Below are positions 1 to 6,835 of a stretch of 13,427 nt of DNA, in pieces (the stretch's first letter is position 1; every line of letters starts with the position of its first letter). Made by a program: the position numbers and the translations under genes. Location of the stretch: contig CALPIR020000047.1 in the NCBI GenBank assembly GCA_943323675.2, forward strand, positions 1 through 13,427, read 5' to 3'. The notes under the pieces are model-generated. The model did no database searches. It saw only the letters and a program-made list of their open reading frames with translations, and was not told where the DNA came from. This DNA comes from Chitinophaga pinensis (GTDB lineage: Bacteria; Bacteroidota; Bacteroidia; UKL13-3).

Positions 1-971
1 AGTTTTGTAGCACCTGCTAAAGCAGCAACTTTATTATACAAACTAATTAAAGCAACGCTAGTTGCACTTGGTTTTAATGGAACACGAACATCAGCATTTG
101 AACCAGTTAAAGATAGGTTAGATTCAAATTGATAATGACGGCTCATGGTTTTAGCACCATTGTTGGTAGTACCAACTTTACGGTTTTTAACCCATTGCTT
201 TGTATATTCTACAGGAGAAATCCAAGTACCTAAAAAATCAGCACCAAAACTTACAATAGTTTTTGCTTTATCAAATTGGTAACCTGGAATTACAGCTTTA
301 CCAAAAGATTGTCCATTGGCTTCTATTATTGCACTGTATGATACTGGTTCGTATACAATATGCTTAGTTTGAGGATATTTTGCTGAAAATTCTGCAATTG
401 CCTTTTTAGTTGAAGGGCTATTCACCGCACCCGAAATAATACGGATACCTTTTGCTGCCGCCAATCCTTTGTTAATTTTACCATCCAATGTGTTCCAATC
501 AACTTCATTGGCTTCGGCTTTAGGACCTTGTAAACGTTCGTTATCGTATAATTCTAAAACAGATGCATGATCTACAGCACCAACACCACCTTTAAAAATT
601 GGTGAATCAGGATTACCTTCTATTTTTACTGGACGACCTTCGCGAGTTTTAACCAATACACTAACCCCAGTTGTAGGGTTTGTAGATGCATACCAGTTAG
701 GAATACCTGGAGTTATATTATCAGGTTTTACAATGTATGGAATAACATTTTTTACAGGAGTCTTATTACAGGCTGCTAATGCTACTGCTGATATACCGAA
801 ACCGAAGTACTTTAAAAAGTCACGTCTGTTTGAAGTCAATTCACCGTCTTTATCGGTTAATACTTCTTCTAACGGAATACCTTCTGCAAATTCATTTCTT
901 TTATTTTGAAGAAATTTAGGATCGTTATTTAATTCCTCTAAACCTTTCCAGTATTTATTTTTATTTTCCAT
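1..971 (-). CDS. actB: ActB, TAT-variant molybdopterin oxidoreductase-like subunit of alternative complex III (5' part only)
   Basis: The frame opens at the ATG at 971-969 and stays open to the left edge, giving about 323 residues with the C-terminus missing. The N-terminus (MENKNKYWKGLEELNNDPKF) is the extended leader typical of ActB. It is followed by a twin-arginine-like segment NRRDFLKYFGFG (residues 48-59), a short hydrophobic stretch and LAAC, with Cys68 in a lipobox-like setting. After this comes a molybdopterin-oxidoreductase-like fold (PYIVKPDNITPGIPNWYAST, then REGRPVKIEGNP and VSFGADFLGTW). In this family the large domain carries no molybdenum cofactor, and the iron-sulfur clusters lie in the C-terminal part, which is outside the window. 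ActB sits on the periplasmic side of alternative complex III, which oxidises menaquinol and passes electrons to cytochrome c or a terminal oxidase. The gene starts 62 bp after the actA stop on the same strand, so the two are very likely co-transcribed, with actC and later genes expected beyond position 1. Confidence 0.93.
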   Translation of the reverse strand, partial: MENKNKYWKGLEELNNDPKFLQNKRNEFAEGIPLEEVLTDKDGELTSNRRDFLKYFGFGISAVALAACNKTPVKNVIPYIVKPDNITPGIPNWYASTNPTTGVSVLVKTREGRPVKIEGNPDSPIFKGGVGAVDHASVLELYDNERLQGPKAEANEVDWNTLDGKINKGLAAAKGIRIISGAVNSPSTKKAIAEFSAKYPQTKHIVYEPVSYSAIIEANGQSFGKAVIPGYQFDKAKTIVSFGADFLGTWISPVEYTKQWVKNRKVGTTNNGAKTMSRHYQFESNLSLTGSNADVRVPLKPSATSVALISLYNKVAALAGATK

Positions 972-1033
972 GGATGAATTTTTTCTAAGTGATAATGATT
1001 AAACTTCAAACGAAATCAATCTGAAATTTTTAA

Positions 1034-2311
1034 TTAATAGTGGCATTTACCGCACTCTAAACCACCAACATTACTAACGGTTGCATATGATTTACCTTGT
1101 GCTTTTAGGTCATCATGCAATTTTTCGTAGTAATCATTATTTTTCACATCCACTTTAGCTTCGCGGTGACAGTTGATACACCAGCCCATTTGCAATGAAC
1201 TTTGTTGATATACAACTTTCATGGTTTCAATAGCACCGTGACAACTTTGGCACTCAACTTTTCCAGCTTTAACATGCTGTGCGTGGTTAAAGTAAGCCAA
1301 ATCAGGTAGGTTGTGGATACGAACCCATTTAATAGGTTTTTGTTGTTTGCTAGGGTTGTATGCTTTTTTATCAGCATCCCATCCCACTGCATCATAAATT
1401 TTTGCAATTTCAGGTGATACCTGACCATCATATTTAGCACTTGCAGTAACATGCATATGGCAATTCATACAAGTGCTAGCCGAAGGGATAGTAGCTTGTT
1501 TACCTTTATCCGCACCATTGTGGCAATACAAACAATTTATCTTGTACTTGCCAGCATGTAACTCGTGGCTGTAGTTAATTGGTTGGGCAGGCGCATAACC
1601 TTGCTGAACACCAACTTCAGTTTGTCCATAGTTAAAACCATATATACCAAGTGCTACAGTAAATCCTAGAATTACTAAGATAGTACCAACAACTGGATGC
1701 TTTGTGAATAGTTTATATTTCCAAGTGGTTCTTACATCAACAACTGGCTCAAGTTCAAGAGCTGCTTGCTCAGGAAATTTCGCATCGTATATGCCTTGAA
1801 CAGTTTTTTTAATGCGATAAAGCACAAAAACTATCAAAAACAAAATAAACGCCATGATAGATAGCGCTATAAATGTTGTGTTATTGTAAAATGAATCTTT
1901 CGCTGGAGTAACAGCTTCTGTGGTTGCAACACCCGTACCGTTTGCAGGAGCAACTGATGCTTGAGCTACAGGAGGGGTTTTAATGTACTCCAAAATTGAT
2001 TTAATTTGAGCATCTGAAAGATTTTCAAATGAAGTCATAACCGATTGGTTATTCTCGTTGTAAACTTTCACTGCTTTCTCATCACCGGATTTAACAAGAG
2101 CTTGGGAGTTCTTGACCCATTTAATGAGCCAAGCCTCGTCATACTTCTCGTTAACGCCTTTTAAAGCAGGACCAACTACTTTTTCGTTCAGCGCATGACA
2201 CGATGTACAGTTGGCATTGAATAGTTTTTCACCCTCGGCTACATCTGCTTTTGCGAATGATGCACCTGAAGCGAGGAGTGCAAATAATGTGGTAATTCTT
2301 AAAAATCTCAT
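1034..2311 (-). CDS. actA: ActA, membrane multiheme cytochrome c of alternative complex III with an N-terminal monoheme domain
   Basis: A 425-residue protein. It begins with a signal peptide (MRFLRITTLFALLASGASFA) and a class-I-type monoheme domain with CTSCH at 35-39, the GPAL motif and a likely axial Met92. An Ala/Pro-rich linker follows, then two membrane helices (about 147-166 and 206-228). The periplasmic C-terminal part has five further CXXCH sites at 260-264, 281-285, 354-358, 378-382 and 420-424, the last one residue from the end. That makes six predicted hemes in all. The five C-terminal sites match the pentaheme ActA of alternative complex III, which takes electrons from the quinol-oxidising core. 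I start the gene at the ATG at 2311; an in-frame TTG seven codons upstream (2332) would only add residues before the signal peptide. It is the first visible act gene, upstream of actB, behind a possible -7 box at 2391-2398. Confidence 0.93.
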   Translation of the reverse strand: MRFLRITTLFALLASGASFAKADVAEGEKLFNANCTSCHALNEKVVGPALKGVNEKYDEAWLIKWVKNSQALVKSGDEKAVKVYNENNQSVMTSFENLSDAQIKSILEYIKTPPVAQASVAPANGTGVATTEAVTPAKDSFYNNTTFIALSIMAFILFLIVFVLYRIKKTVQGIYDAKFPEQAALELEPVVDVRTTWKYKLFTKHPVVGTILVILGFTVALGIYGFNYGQTEVGVQQGYAPAQPINYSHELHAGKYKINCLYCHNGADKGKQATIPSASTCMNCHMHVTASAKYDGQVSPEIAKIYDAVGWDADKKAYNPSKQQKPIKWVRIHNLPDLAYFNHAQHVKAGKVECQSCHGAIETMKVVYQQSSLQMGWCINCHREAKVDVKNNDYYEKLHDDLKAQGKSYATVSNVGGLECGKCHY

Positions 2312-2370
2312 CGTAACAATCTGATTGTTCAAGGTTTAAATTACTAGTGAATACAATGGTTTGCACGTAT

Positions 2371-2398
2371 TTTGCCACTAGAAGTGGACGCAAATATA
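2371..2398 (-). promoter_or_regulatory. Putative act-operon promoter box with overlapping inverted repeat
   Basis: Read on the minus strand, 2398-2391 is TATATTTG, an exact match to the Bacteroidota -7 consensus TAnnTTTG, about 80 bp upstream of the actA ATG. I found no good -33 TTTG at the expected distance. Just downstream, CCACT (2375-2379) and AGTGG (2383-2387) form an inverted repeat with a 3-nt centre, and TTTG (2371-2374) and CAAA (2391-2394) lengthen it imperfectly. This places a dyad at the presumed transcription start, where it could be an operator or a 5' leader hairpin. Confidence 0.35.
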
Positions 2399-2494
2399 TT
2401 CACATTATTGTAAATTAATCGGGCTTTTTAAAAAAAACTAATTTAGAGTATTTCTAAAGAGGGTAATATTGCCATTTTGAAATTCTAATACAAA

Positions 2495-2523
2495 AAAAAG
2501 CCGCTGAATATCAACGGCTTTTT
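2495..2523 (-). terminator. Rho-independent terminator of the glycan operon
   Basis: AAAAAGCCG (2495-2503) and CGGCTTTTT (2515-2523) form a perfect 9-bp stem. The 11-nt centre can pair three more bases (TGA with TCA) after one mismatch. On the minus strand the stem is followed by a U-rich run, and it lies 33 bp past the stop of the 4,6-dehydratase gene, so it should end that transcript before the act promoter region. The A/T flanks are symmetrical, so it could work in both directions, but no plus-strand gene ends here. Confidence 0.85.
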
Positions 2524-2555
2524 CAATAATTATATCCAATTAAAAATATGTAAAT

Positions 2556-4511
2556 TTATTTTTGTTGCAAAGCTCTTTCGCCCAGTTTAGCATTATCTAG
2601 GGATTCGAATCTTGAATTTTGACTCAAAAATTCGGGTACGATTAATTTCATTTTACGTACAACCAATTCATCATTTTGTTGGGTATATAATTCCAGTAAA
2701 TCATCAATTTCTTTTGCTGCTTGTAGGAAATCATAGGTACGCACACGTCCAACCATTATTTTAGGATGGTAGGTAGGTAAGGTATTCTCTTGATCAGCCA
2801 AAAGCTCTTCTTTAATCTTTTCTCCGGGGCGTAAGCCAGTGAATACAATTTGTATATCCTGACCAAGTGTTAATCCAGAAAGTTTAATCATTTTTCGAGC
2901 TAAGTCAATTATTTTAACTGACTTTCCCATATCAAAAATATAAATTTCACCTCCCTTACCCATGTTACCTGCTTCAAGTACCAACTGACAAGCCTCGGGA
3001 ATTGTCATAAAATAGCGAGTGATGTCTGGATGCGTAACCGTTATTGGTCCACCTTCTTCTATTTGTTTTCTAAATTTAGGTATAACAGATCCACTACTCC
3101 CTAAAACATTTCCAAATCGTGTGGTAATAAAGCGTGTTTTAGAAGATCCAGTCTCTATCAAAAAGTTATTTAACGATTGAACATATATTTCAGCAATGCG
3201 TTTTGATGCACCCATTACATTTGTTGGGTTAACGGCTTTGTCGGTAGATACCATAACAAACTTTTGAACATCGTGCTTCACAGATAAATCAGCAATGTTT
3301 CTTGTGCCATTCACATTGGTGCGAACTGCCTCGCCAGCATTTTCTTCCATAAGTGGAACATGCTTGTAAGCAGCTGCATGGTATACAATTTCCGGTTTAT
3401 AGGTATTGAAGATCTTTTCCATGCGATCTTTACAACAAATATCACCTACCATTAACTTCAATTGTTTGAGGTTGTGTGGAGCTATAATTTCATTTAAATT
3501 ATTATCTAATTCGTAAAGTCCTACTTCACTTTTATCAACCAAAACCAATAATTTGGGCCCAAATTGCAATAATTGGCGAACAATTTCACTACCAATAGAA
3601 CCAGCAGCACCAGTAACCATGATTACCTTGTTTTTTACTTGCTCGGCAATTGCACCTTTATCTAAAACAATGGTATCGCGTTCAATTAAATCATCAATTT
3701 TTACATTTTTTATTTGATTGTAACTCAACTCTCCATTAATCCACTTTTCTATAGGAGGCACATTTCTAACAGAGATGTTGTGTGTTAGACAAGACTCAAT
3801 AAGTTCTTGCTTTCTGCTTTTACTAATACTGTAATCACTAATAATGATTTCTTGAATGTCTAATCGATGTACAACAGCATCAAAATCTTTATACGGATTA
3901 TAAACTGTTACACCATCAATATACTGACCGTTTCTTCTTGTGTTATCGTCAAAAAAAGCCACTACTCGAAGTTCACCACCAACATGCTGTTCAATTTTAC
4001 GTTTGGCAATTATACCTGCCTCACCCGCACCAAATATGGCAATACTGCGCTGATTTGCGGCATCTGGTTTAGTAATATGTATGTATAAAACCTTTACTCC
4101 AAGCCTAAAGGCACTCATTAATAATACCGTACCTATGTAATCTATTATTATTATTGAAACAGGAATAAAAGCTATTCCATTGCCATTTATTTTGGTGTAA
4201 GAGAAGTTGGCTATAACCAACAAAATAGTGCTTATGGATACAGTGTAAAAAACACGCAATGCATCTTGAATACTGGTGTGACGAATAATACCTGCGTACA
4301 CTCTGAAATATACCATAAGTAATACCCTGAACCCAAGAACCAGAGGTAGGGGCCTTAAATACTCATAGCTAAACTTATCGTCAATAAAAAAGTTGAAACG
4401 TAATAAAGTGGCTGCAACAAATGAGAAAGCGCAAATTGATAAATCAATAAAAAATATAACCCAACGGGGAATACTATTTGTTGCAGGGAATATTCTCTTT
4501 AAAAAACTCAT
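2556..4511 (-). CDS. Membrane nucleotide-sugar 4,6-dehydratase (CapD/WbpM/PglF family)
   Basis: A 651-residue protein starting at ATG 4511. The first ~140 residues hold about four membrane helices (near 17-37, 52-73, 88-105 and 113-139). A first Rossmann-like domain follows, with GAGEAG at 161-166. The catalytic extended SDR domain starts with the NAD-binding GAAGSIG at 301-307. The active-site segment STDKAVNPTNVMGASK (422-437) has Met433 where classical SDRs have Tyr, with Lys437 conserved; this Met-x3-Lys form is a hallmark of the large UDP-GlcNAc C6-dehydratases such as PglF and WbpM. The expected reaction is UDP-GlcNAc to UDP-4-keto-6-deoxy-GlcNAc at the inner membrane face; the exact nucleotide sugar is inferred from the family. 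It is the last gene of a minus-strand operon, 73 bp after the sugar transferase, and is followed by the terminator at 2495-2523. Length is normal for the family and nothing appears broken. Confidence 0.93.
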   Translation of the reverse strand: MSFLKRIFPATNSIPRWVIFFIDLSICAFSFVAATLLRFNFFIDDKFSYEYLRPLPLVLGFRVLLMVYFRVYAGIIRHTSIQDALRVFYTVSISTILLVIANFSYTKINGNGIAFIPVSIIIIDYIGTVLLMSAFRLGVKVLYIHITKPDAANQRSIAIFGAGEAGIIAKRKIEQHVGGELRVVAFFDDNTRRNGQYIDGVTVYNPYKDFDAVVHRLDIQEIIISDYSISKSRKQELIESCLTHNISVRNVPPIEKWINGELSYNQIKNVKIDDLIERDTIVLDKGAIAEQVKNKVIMVTGAAGSIGSEIVRQLLQFGPKLLVLVDKSEVGLYELDNNLNEIIAPHNLKQLKLMVGDICCKDRMEKIFNTYKPEIVYHAAAYKHVPLMEENAGEAVRTNVNGTRNIADLSVKHDVQKFVMVSTDKAVNPTNVMGASKRIAEIYVQSLNNFLIETGSSKTRFITTRFGNVLGSSGSVIPKFRKQIEEGGPITVTHPDITRYFMTIPEACQLVLEAGNMGKGGEIYIFDMGKSVKIIDLARKMIKLSGLTLGQDIQIVFTGLRPGEKIKEELLADQENTLPTYHPKIMVGRVRTYDFLQAAKEIDDLLELYTQQNDELVVRKMKLIVPEFLSQNSRFESLDNAKLGERALQQK

Positions 4512-4584
4512 TATGTCTAACTATCGGGGAAATGGTTTAACGATGCAATATATAACTTAAATTATAAATACTAAAATAATTAAG

Positions 4585-5175
4585 CTAATAAATGATTTTA
4601 AAGAAGGTTTTAAGAATTAAACTTATGTCTTTGAAAGGTTGATTGCTTTTTATGTATTGTAAGTTCATATCCAGTTTTTTAGGCATAATGTAGTTGATGT
4701 AATATTCATCTGGATTTTCAGCTTTTGCCAATAATTCGTTTTCGTTTATAAATTGAATGGAAGCATAGTCTGTAATTCCAGGACTTACCTCCAGAACTTT
4801 CATTTGTTCTGGTGTGTACATGTTTACATACTTTCGAACTTCGGGTCTTGGGCCTACTAAACTCATATCGCCCTTTAGTACGTTGAGCAATTGTGGTAGC
4901 TCGTCAAGTTTATACTTGCGTAAAGTATACCCAATTTTAGTTATTCGAGGATCGCGCATGCCAACTGTTAATTGGCCTAACGACTCCGAATTAAGATACA
5001 TGCTTCTGAATTTGAATAGTTTAAAATCCTTGTTGTTTTTACCTACACGTGTTTGCATGAAAAAAACAGGTCCGTGGCTTTCTAATTTTACAGTAATCCA
5101 AAGCAGCAAAAAAAGAGGACTGAGAATAATAATTCCAAGGGTACTAAAAATAATATCGAAAAGTCTTTTAAACAC
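4585..5175 (-). CDS. Small bacterial sugar transferase (polyprenyl-phosphate phosphoglycosyl transferase, PglC/WcaJ C-terminal type)
   Basis: A 196-residue monotopic phosphoglycosyl transferase. One hydrophobic segment (about residues 7-29, containing LSP) anchors it as a re-entrant helix. Family motifs follow in order: GPVFFMQTRVGKN (35-47), FKLFKFRSM (51-59), the catalytic Asp91-Glu92 pair in KLDELPQLLNVLKGD (89-103), and SLVGPRPE (105-112). These enzymes move a phospho-sugar from a UDP-sugar to undecaprenyl phosphate, the first committed step of many surface glycans. It is the short form, without the extra N-terminal membrane domain of WcaJ. The start codon is GTG: an in-frame TAG lies two codons upstream, no ATG is available in between, and the encoded N-terminus (FKRLFDIIFS) fits the family. 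It lies 68 bp after the aminotransferase gene and 73 bp before the dehydratase gene in one operon. The sugar donor is inferred from these neighbours. Confidence 0.92.
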   Translation of the reverse strand: MFKRLFDIIFSTLGIIILSPLFLLLWITVKLESHGPVFFMQTRVGKNNKDFKLFKFRSMYLNSESLGQLTVGMRDPRITKIGYTLRKYKLDELPQLLNVLKGDMSLVGPRPEVRKYVNMYTPEQMKVLEVSPGITDYASIQFINENELLAKAENPDEYYINYIMPKKLDMNLQYIKSNQPFKDISLILKTFFKIIY

Positions 5176-5243
5176 TGGCTAGTGGTATTTTTATGTCAAA
5201 CTTATGATTGGTTTACAATTGACTTATGTTGAATTTACAACAT

Positions 5244-6455
5244 TTAACCCATCACCTCACGAACAGACAAAATTACACTTTCTGTAACCTTAATAATCTG
5301 TTCTTGCGTTAAATCAACCCAAACTGGCAAAGAAATTTCATTTTCATATTGAGCGATTGTTTGAGGGTAATTATTTATATCATACCCTTGAGCCACGTAA
5401 TAACTCATCTGAGGTACGGGAATAAAATGCACATTTACACTTACTTGCTTCTCAAATATTTTGGCAATAATTGCATCACGTTGCGCTTCAGTAGCATCTT
5501 TTACACGCAAAGCATAAACATGATAAGATGAGGTTTTATCTGCAGTTTCATATTTGGGTATAATAGCCCAACTTTCTTTGCTTAAAGCATAACTATAAGC
5601 ATCATAAATAGCTTTACGTTTAGGAAGCGTTTCTTCATCATACCTTGCTAACCCAACCAAACCGATACTAGCTGTAATATCGGTCATGTTCATTTTATAA
5701 CCTGCCTCAACTATATCATAGCGCCAATTACCCGGAATGGTTTTGGCCAATGCATCTTTATTTTGTCCATGAAGTGTTTTAATACATAAATATTTATACA
5801 CCTCCTCATTATTAAATGGCGCTGGTAAATTTAAAGCTATTGCACCACCTTCTGATGTAGTTAAGTTTTTAACAGCATGAAAACTGAACACGGAAACATC
5901 AGTTAGCGTTCCGGCTCGTTTACCTTTATACCAAGCACCAAAACTGTGGGCCGCATCACTCAAAATCAGGATACGACCAAGTTGTTTCTGTTCAATGCCT
6001 TTTGGCGAAAATATTGATTTAACTTGTTCATCATTAACCAATGCGTTCAGCTCATCATAATCGCACGGGTAGCCACCAAAATCAACAGGCATAATCACTT
6101 TTGTATTTGCGGTAATGGCTTTTTTAACTTCTTCAGGGTTGATGTTAAAGTCTGATTTTACATCAACAAAAACTGGTTTGGCACCACAATGCATAACTAC
6201 ATTAGCAGTTGCACTATAGGTATATGCAGGCAAGATTACTTCATCACCAGGCCCAACACCAAACCACCTTAGCATGATTTCTAAACCAGCTGTTGCCGAG
6301 TTTAAACAAAGTGTTGACTTGTTGCCGCAATAAGCGCTTATTTCCTTTTCGAAACGTTTGGTTTTCGGACCTGTGGTGATCCATCCACTTTTAAGAGTAT
6401 CTACTACTTCATCGATTATCTTCTGATCAATGTGTGGTGGTGAAAATGGAATCAT
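5244..6455 (-). CDS. DegT/DnrJ/EryC1/StrS-family PLP-dependent sugar aminotransferase
   Basis: A 403-residue fold-type I aminotransferase. The N-terminus MIPFSPPHIDQ and SGWITTGP (23-30) are typical. NSATAGLE (52-59) would bind the cofactor phosphate. Asp167 in SDAAHSFGA should contact the PLP ring nitrogen, and the PLP lysine is Lys196 in SFHAVKNLTTSEGG. Family members aminate a 4-keto (or 3-keto) nucleotide sugar, usually with glutamate as donor. Next to a 4,6-dehydratase, the likely product is a UDP-4-amino-4,6-dideoxy sugar (PglE-like role); the sugar stereochemistry cannot be read from sequence. I start at ATG 6455, because the frame extension to a TTG at 6479 adds eight residues outside the family pattern. 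It is the first gene of the three-gene operon and diverges from the kinase operon, with a shared intergenic region holding three GTTACA repeats. Confidence 0.93.
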   Translation of the reverse strand: MIPFSPPHIDQKIIDEVVDTLKSGWITTGPKTKRFEKEISAYCGNKSTLCLNSATAGLEIMLRWFGVGPGDEVILPAYTYSATANVVMHCGAKPVFVDVKSDFNINPEEVKKAITANTKVIMPVDFGGYPCDYDELNALVNDEQVKSIFSPKGIEQKQLGRILILSDAAHSFGAWYKGKRAGTLTDVSVFSFHAVKNLTTSEGGAIALNLPAPFNNEEVYKYLCIKTLHGQNKDALAKTIPGNWRYDIVEAGYKMNMTDITASIGLVGLARYDEETLPKRKAIYDAYSYALSKESWAIIPKYETADKTSSYHVYALRVKDATEAQRDAIIAKIFEKQVSVNVHFIPVPQMSYYVAQGYDINNYPQTIAQYENEISLPVWVDLTQEQIIKVTESVILSVREVMG

Positions 6456-6487
6456 TTTATTACAGGTTTTATCATGCAAGTTTACGA

Positions 6488-6525
6488 GTTACAAATTGAT
6501 GTTACAAGTGTTTAATTGGTTACAT
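6488..6525. repeat. Three short direct repeats GTTACA(A/T) upstream of the aminotransferase operon
   Basis: GTTACAA at 6488-6494, GTTACAA at 6501-6507 and GTTACAT at 6519-6525 lie 30-70 bp upstream of the aminotransferase ATG, in the divergent intergenic region. Start-to-start distances are 13 and 18 bp. They could be sites for a regulator. They do not match the AgrA-type LytTR box, so I cannot link them to the neighbouring response regulator. Confidence 0.3.
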
Positions 6526-6632
6526 AAGAAACATATTCGTTAATAACAACAATAGCCTACCTAGAATAACAACCATCTAACTATATTTTTAACCACTGAA
6601 CACCTTTTAACAATGCTTATACTTCTTTTCAT

Positions 6633-6640
6633 TAAGTTTG
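6633..6640 (+). promoter_or_regulatory. Putative -7 promoter box for the small-ORF/kinase/regulator operon
   Basis: TAAGTTTG is an exact match to the Bacteroidota -7 consensus TAnnTTTG. It would start transcription near 6647, about 14 nt before the ATG of the 47-codon ORF at 6661. The -33 region is only weakly matched (a T-rich stretch near 6605-6609), so this is a candidate only. The rest of the 6456-6660 stretch shows no ORF or structure that I can support apart from the GTTACA repeats. Confidence 0.35.
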
Positions 6641-6660
6641 AAACAACTATTTAATTACCC

Positions 6661-6804
6661 ATGAAAATAATATTTATTTTACTTTTAGGGTTTGGGGGTG
6701 CTTATCCTATAACCTGCAGTAAGAAAGAGACAAAGCCAAAACAAGTAAGTTACCTCAAATACTCACAAACAGTAACATCAATGGTAATTATACACAATAA
6801 CTAA
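6661..6804 (+). CDS. Small lipoprotein-like ORF, 47 aa, function unknown
   Basis: ATG at 6661 to TAA at 6802-6804. The N-terminus MKIIFILLLGFGGAYPITCS is a short signal-like hydrophobic stretch ending in Cys19, followed by charged, Lys-rich SKKETKPK, as in Bacteroidota lipoproteins. The residues before the Cys (PIT) are a poor lipobox, so lipidation is doubtful. The remaining ~20 residues show no motif. A -7-like box lies 21 bp upstream, and the ORF ends 31 bp before the kinase TTG start on the same strand, so it could be the first cistron of that operon. Alternatives are a truncated relic of a longer lipoprotein gene, a leader peptide, or chance. I do not recognise a family. Confidence 0.4.
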   Translation: MKIIFILLLGFGGAYPITCSKKETKPKQVSYLKYSQTVTSMVIIHNN

Positions 6805-6835
6805 ACTCAATATATAAGCATTTAACAATAGGCAA

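Noticed and set aside
2312..2332. TTG start for ActA at 2332
   Set aside because: It would put seven extra residues before a normal signal peptide; ATG 2311 is the better start. The same reasoning rejects TTG starts at 6479, 11226 and 12347.
3978..4511. Dehydratase active site as broken because Tyr is missing
   Set aside because: Met in place of Tyr (Met433, in the C-terminal domain) is normal for the large PglF/WbpM-type enzymes, so it is not a sign of loss of function; the N-terminal membrane part is also intact.
3867..5182. Plus-strand open frames opposite the dehydratase and sugar transferase genes
   Set aside because: They lie antisense to well-supported genes, have no family resemblance and show low-complexity composition, as expected of shadow frames.
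6485..6525. GTTACA repeats as LytTR-type binding sites
   Set aside because: Bases flanking GTT do not fit the AgrA-like consensus, and the 13- and 18-bp phasing is not the usual 21-bp spacing.
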